The position numbers were made by a program, and so were the translations under genes. The notes beneath the pieces are model-generated. The model was not told the DNA's origin and did no database searches. It saw only the letters and a list, made by a program, of their open reading frames with translations. Of a stretch of DNA of 64,000 nucleotides, positions 61,539 to 64,000 are shown piece after piece (position 1 is the first letter of the stretch; every line of letters starts with the position of its first letter). The stretch comes from Coprobacter secundus (GTDB taxonomy: Bacteria; Bacteroidota; Bacteroidia; Bacteroidales; Coprobacteraceae), in NCBI GenBank assembly GCA_000803105.1, contig JTDA01000011.1, positions 71,895 through 135,894 of the forward strand, written 5' to 3'.

Positions 61539-63704
61539 ATGAAACAAAAGAAATGGATTGCGAGTTTAGCTTTGGCTATTGTTTTCGCTCCGGCAAAGGC
61601 TGATGAAGGAATGTGGCTGTTGCCTTTCTTGAAACAGCAGAACACTGAAACTTTGAAAGAGTTGGGATTGAAACTTGATGTAGACGACATCTACAGTCCG
61701 GATACAACATCTTTGAAAGATGCGGTCGTTATTTTCGGTGGAGGATGTACCGGTGAGATTATTTCTCCGGAGGGTCTCCTGCTTACTAACCACCATTGCG
61801 GATACAGCTCGATACAGCAGCATAGCACCGTAGAGCACAATTATTTGCAGGATGGTTTCTGGGCCATGAACCGCGATGAGGAGCTTCCTACTCCGGGATT
61901 GCAGGTACGCTTTATCGACAAGATAGAAGAGGTTACTGATTTTGTGAAAGCCGAACTTGCCGATGATGTGGAAAAGGATGCGATGAAAGCATTTAAGGCG
62001 AGTGTACTGGACAGCCTCGCCAAAAAGAAAATAGGACAAGAGTATCTTGAGGAACATCCTTGGGTAGAGGTTTCGATAAAACCATTTTATGGAGGTAACC
62101 GGTACTTCATGTTCACCATGAATGTATATGACGATGTTCGTATGGTAGGTGCTCCTCCTTCGTCTATCGGAAAATTCGGTGCTGATACCGATAACTGGAT
62201 GTGGCCTCGCCATACCGGAGACTTCTCGCTATTCAGAGTATACACCGATAAAAACGGTAATCCGGCCAAATATTCTCCAGAGAATATACCGTTGAAGCCC
62301 AAGCGTTACTTCAATATCTCGCTGAAGGGTATCGACAAGGGCGACTATGCCATGATTATGGGCTTCCCCGGAACGACCAACCGTTATTATACTTCTTGGG
62401 AGGTAAAGCAACGCCGTGACATCGAGAATGCCATCCGCATAAAAATGAGGGGTGTAAGGCAGGAGGTATTGCTGGCCGAAATGCTGGCCGACCCTAAGGT
62501 ACAAATACAGTATGCCAGCAAATATGCCAGCTCAAGCAACTACTGGAAAAATGCTATCGGCATGAACCGGGGTATCGACAAGTTGGATGTCATCGGACAG
62601 AAAGAAAAGAGAGAAGCCGATTTCAGAGCTTGGGCTGAAAAAAACAATCATCCGGAATATGTCGAGGCTTTGGAAAAGATAAAGAATGCCGTAGAAGCTC
62701 AAAATGGTATCTTGTCTCAATATTATCTTCTCAGTGAAGGTTTGCTGCGGGGTGTGGAATTTTCGCGAGTACCGACTTCTTTGGGCAAGCTCAAGGAGGC
62801 CTTGGAACAAAAAAATCAGGATATTGTAAAACAGGAGCTGGAACAGTTGCAGAAGGCTTACAAGACGTTTGCCAACCAGGATTATAACCGGACAGTCGAC
62901 AATCGTGTATCGAAAGCCATGCTGAAAGCTTATATGAAAGAGGTAAAACCGGAGGACCGTCCTGATATATTCGAACTGATAGAAAAGAAATATAAGGGGA
63001 ATGTAGACAAATTTGTTGACGATGCTTTTGCCAAATCTATCTACGGAAGTGATGCCAACTTTGAAAAGTTTGTCAAAAAACCGTCGGTCAAAGCTATTGA
63101 TAATGACTTGATGATCCGTTTTGCCTCTTCCGTAAGTAAAAAACAAAGGGAACTGCTGAAAGACAGGAAGTCTTATAACCAGGATTTCACTTTGGCTAAT
63201 GAAACTTATATCAAAGGCTTGCTCGAAATGCAAAAGGGGCAGCCGACTTATCCGGATGCCAATTTTACGATACGTATGACATACGGACAGGTATTGCCCT
63301 ACTCTCCTGCCGACGGTGTGGAATATAATTATTTCACGACTTTGAAAGGTGTTATGGAAAAGGAAGATCCCGATAACTGGGAGTTCGTCGTACCGGCTAA
63401 ACTGAAAAAGCTTTACGAGAAGAAGGATTTCGGTGAATATGCAATGAAAAACGGGGAGGTGCCTACCTGCTTCCTTTCGAATAACGATATTACCGGCGGC
63501 AACTCGGGTAGCCCGGTCATCAATGCCAACGGAGAACTGATAGGTGCGGCTTTCGACGGCAATTGGGAGGCCATGAGTGGCGATATTGTCTTTGAAAAAG
63601 ATTTGCAGCGTACTATCAGTGTAGATATACGTTATATTCTCTTTATCATCGATAAGTATGCCGGTGCCCGCCACTTGATAGATGAAATGACGATTATCAA
63701 ATAA
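61539..63704 (+). CDS. S46-family dipeptidyl-peptidase, DPP7 type
   Basis: This periplasmic serine peptidase removes dipeptides from the N-terminus of oligopeptides. The 721 residues begin with a signal peptide (1-21) and the S46 sequence DEGMWLLPFL. The chymotrypsin-like core has the catalytic His86 in TNHHCGY and Ser656 in TGGNSGSPVIN. The residue 18 after the serine is Gly674 (FDGNWEA), whereas acidic-specific DPP11 has Arg there. This points to DPP7-type specificity for hydrophobic P1 residues. An alpha-helical lid occupies about 270-560. The upstream TonB receptor and this gene probably form one operon ending at the terminator at 63729. Confidence 0.92.
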   Translation: MKQKKWIASLALAIVFAPAKADEGMWLLPFLKQQNTETLKELGLKLDVDDIYSPDTTSLKDAVVIFGGGCTGEIISPEGLLLTNHHCGYSSIQQHSTVEHNYLQDGFWAMNRDEELPTPGLQVRFIDKIEEVTDFVKAELADDVEKDAMKAFKASVLDSLAKKKIGQEYLEEHPWVEVSIKPFYGGNRYFMFTMNVYDDVRMVGAPPSSIGKFGADTDNWMWPRHTGDFSLFRVYTDKNGNPAKYSPENIPLKPKRYFNISLKGIDKGDYAMIMGFPGTTNRYYTSWEVKQRRDIENAIRIKMRGVRQEVLLAEMLADPKVQIQYASKYASSSNYWKNAIGMNRGIDKLDVIGQKEKREADFRAWAEKNNHPEYVEALEKIKNAVEAQNGILSQYYLLSEGLLRGVEFSRVPTSLGKLKEALEQKNQDIVKQELEQLQKAYKTFANQDYNRTVDNRVSKAMLKAYMKEVKPEDRPDIFELIEKKYKGNVDKFVDDAFAKSIYGSDANFEKFVKKPSVKAIDNDLMIRFASSVSKKQRELLKDRKSYNQDFTLANETYIKGLLEMQKGQPTYPDANFTIRMTYGQVLPYSPADGVEYNYFTTLKGVMEKEDPDNWEFVVPAKLKKLYEKKDFGEYAMKNGEVPTCFLSNNDITGGNSGSPVINANGELIGAAFDGNWEAMSGDIVFEKDLQRTISVDIRYILFIIDKYAGARHLIDEMTIIK

Positions 63705-63728
63705 TTGTCTGAGGGACAAGAAAACTAA

Positions 63729-63766
63729 AAAGCCGTTGCAAGTAACTGTGCAACGGCTTTTTTTTG
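63729..63766 (+). terminator. Terminator after the dipeptidyl-peptidase gene
   Basis: AAAGCCGTTGCA (63729-63740) and TGCAACGGCTTT (63749-63760) form a perfect 12-bp stem with an 8-base loop. A run of T residues continues to 63765. Confidence 0.92.
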
Positions 63767-63834
63767 AAACGGCCCGTCCGATATTTGAACAGTCTCTTAA
63801 AACCGGACAAATGCTCCCACTCTCTTCAATATCT

Positions 63835-63893
63835 CATCCTAAGCCGCCTATTTCATCGTAACACACCCCTTAATCCCCTCTCAAGAGGGGAAT
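63835..63893 (+). repeat. Interspersed repeat, second module (copy 12)
   Basis: CATCCTAAGCCGCC, TTTCATCGTAACACACCCC and CCCCTCTCAAGAGGGG (63876-63891) match the second module. A further truncated copy (CATCCTATGCCGCGCGACTC, then ATCGTAACAT) starts at about 63971 and runs off the right edge, so two copies lie in tandem. Confidence 0.7.
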
Positions 63894-64000
63894 ATTGCAT
63901 TATAACTGTCTTATTTTCTAATGAAAATAGCTCCTTGAACATCTTCTATAATCTGCATCTCGCAGTATTTCATCCTATGCCGCGCGACTCATCGTAACAT

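Noticed and set aside
62532..63719. Long minus-strand open frame (395 codons) opposite the S46 peptidase
   Set aside because: It is a shadow of the peptidase gene; the Phe/Ile-rich composition and lack of any motif argue against a gene.
63764..63997. Open frame at the right edge
   Set aside because: It runs through the terminator and tandem repeat copies, so it is a chance frame.

Overview
The window is a 64 kb stretch of a Bacteroidales chromosome, probably from a gut or other host-associated species. The evidence is a SusC/SusD pair, a lipidated Omp85 protein of the TamL type, an S46 dipeptidyl-peptidase, a BACON-domain lipoprotein, a two-subunit methylmalonyl-CoA mutase, a Rho factor with a long disordered insert, and several promoters of the Bacteroidetes type (TAnnTTTG at -7, TTTG/TTG about 20 bases upstream). 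Start codons rarely have a Shine-Dalgarno sequence, which also fits. I cannot fix the genus. I see no rRNA, tRNA, CRISPR array, phage or transposase gene.

Layout. 1-8.1 kb (minus strand) is a small polysaccharide utilization locus: LacI-type regulator, SusC, SusD, a secreted SGNH esterase with a LamG-like domain, and the start of a further secreted protein cut by the left edge. 9.1-20 kb holds a TPR histidine-kinase-like protein, a porin, a choloylglycine-hydrolase family enzyme divergent from a sulfatase, an AspT/YidE-type transporter, a drug/metabolite exporter and a secreted WG-repeat protein. 20-29.4 kb is largely housekeeping: rho, tilS, a Spy-like protein, pheS, nth with a coupled pentapeptide-repeat gene, ybaK and gpmA. 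29.9-37.1 kb is one minus-strand unit made of a heavy-metal RND pump fused to its outer-membrane factor, a short adaptor, and a LytS/LytTR two-component pair. 37.5-40.4 kb has exodeoxyribonuclease III, DNA polymerase IV and a degenerate serine recombinase. 40.9-42.9 kb has a glycosyltransferase and a calcineurin-type phosphoesterase. 43-45.6 kb is an outer-membrane protein, PII and ammonium transporter operon. 46.1-50.2 kb is mutA-mutB. 50.8-57.6 kb carries envelope proteins including TamL. 58-63.7 kb has a Fic protein, a TonB-dependent receptor and a DPP7-type peptidase.

The main signal not explained by genes is a family of short interspersed repeats in the intergenic gaps. Full copies are about 180-210 bp, with imperfect terminal inverted repeats (consensus AGAGCCTGTCTAAATTTTCC) and two internal modules; other copies are partial or end-only. 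I count at least eleven module-bearing copies plus several end-only fragments. Nearly all lie in the same orientation, and two near-identical copies bracket the fic gene. They look like non-autonomous MITE-like elements.

Other points of interest are a shared 15-bp candidate operator in front of both the LacI-type gene and susC, the RND-outer-membrane-factor fusion with a signal-peptide-like junction, a serine recombinase that lost two catalytic arginines, and a histidine kinase that lost its phospho-acceptor histidine. I found no clearly new defence or multi-gene system.
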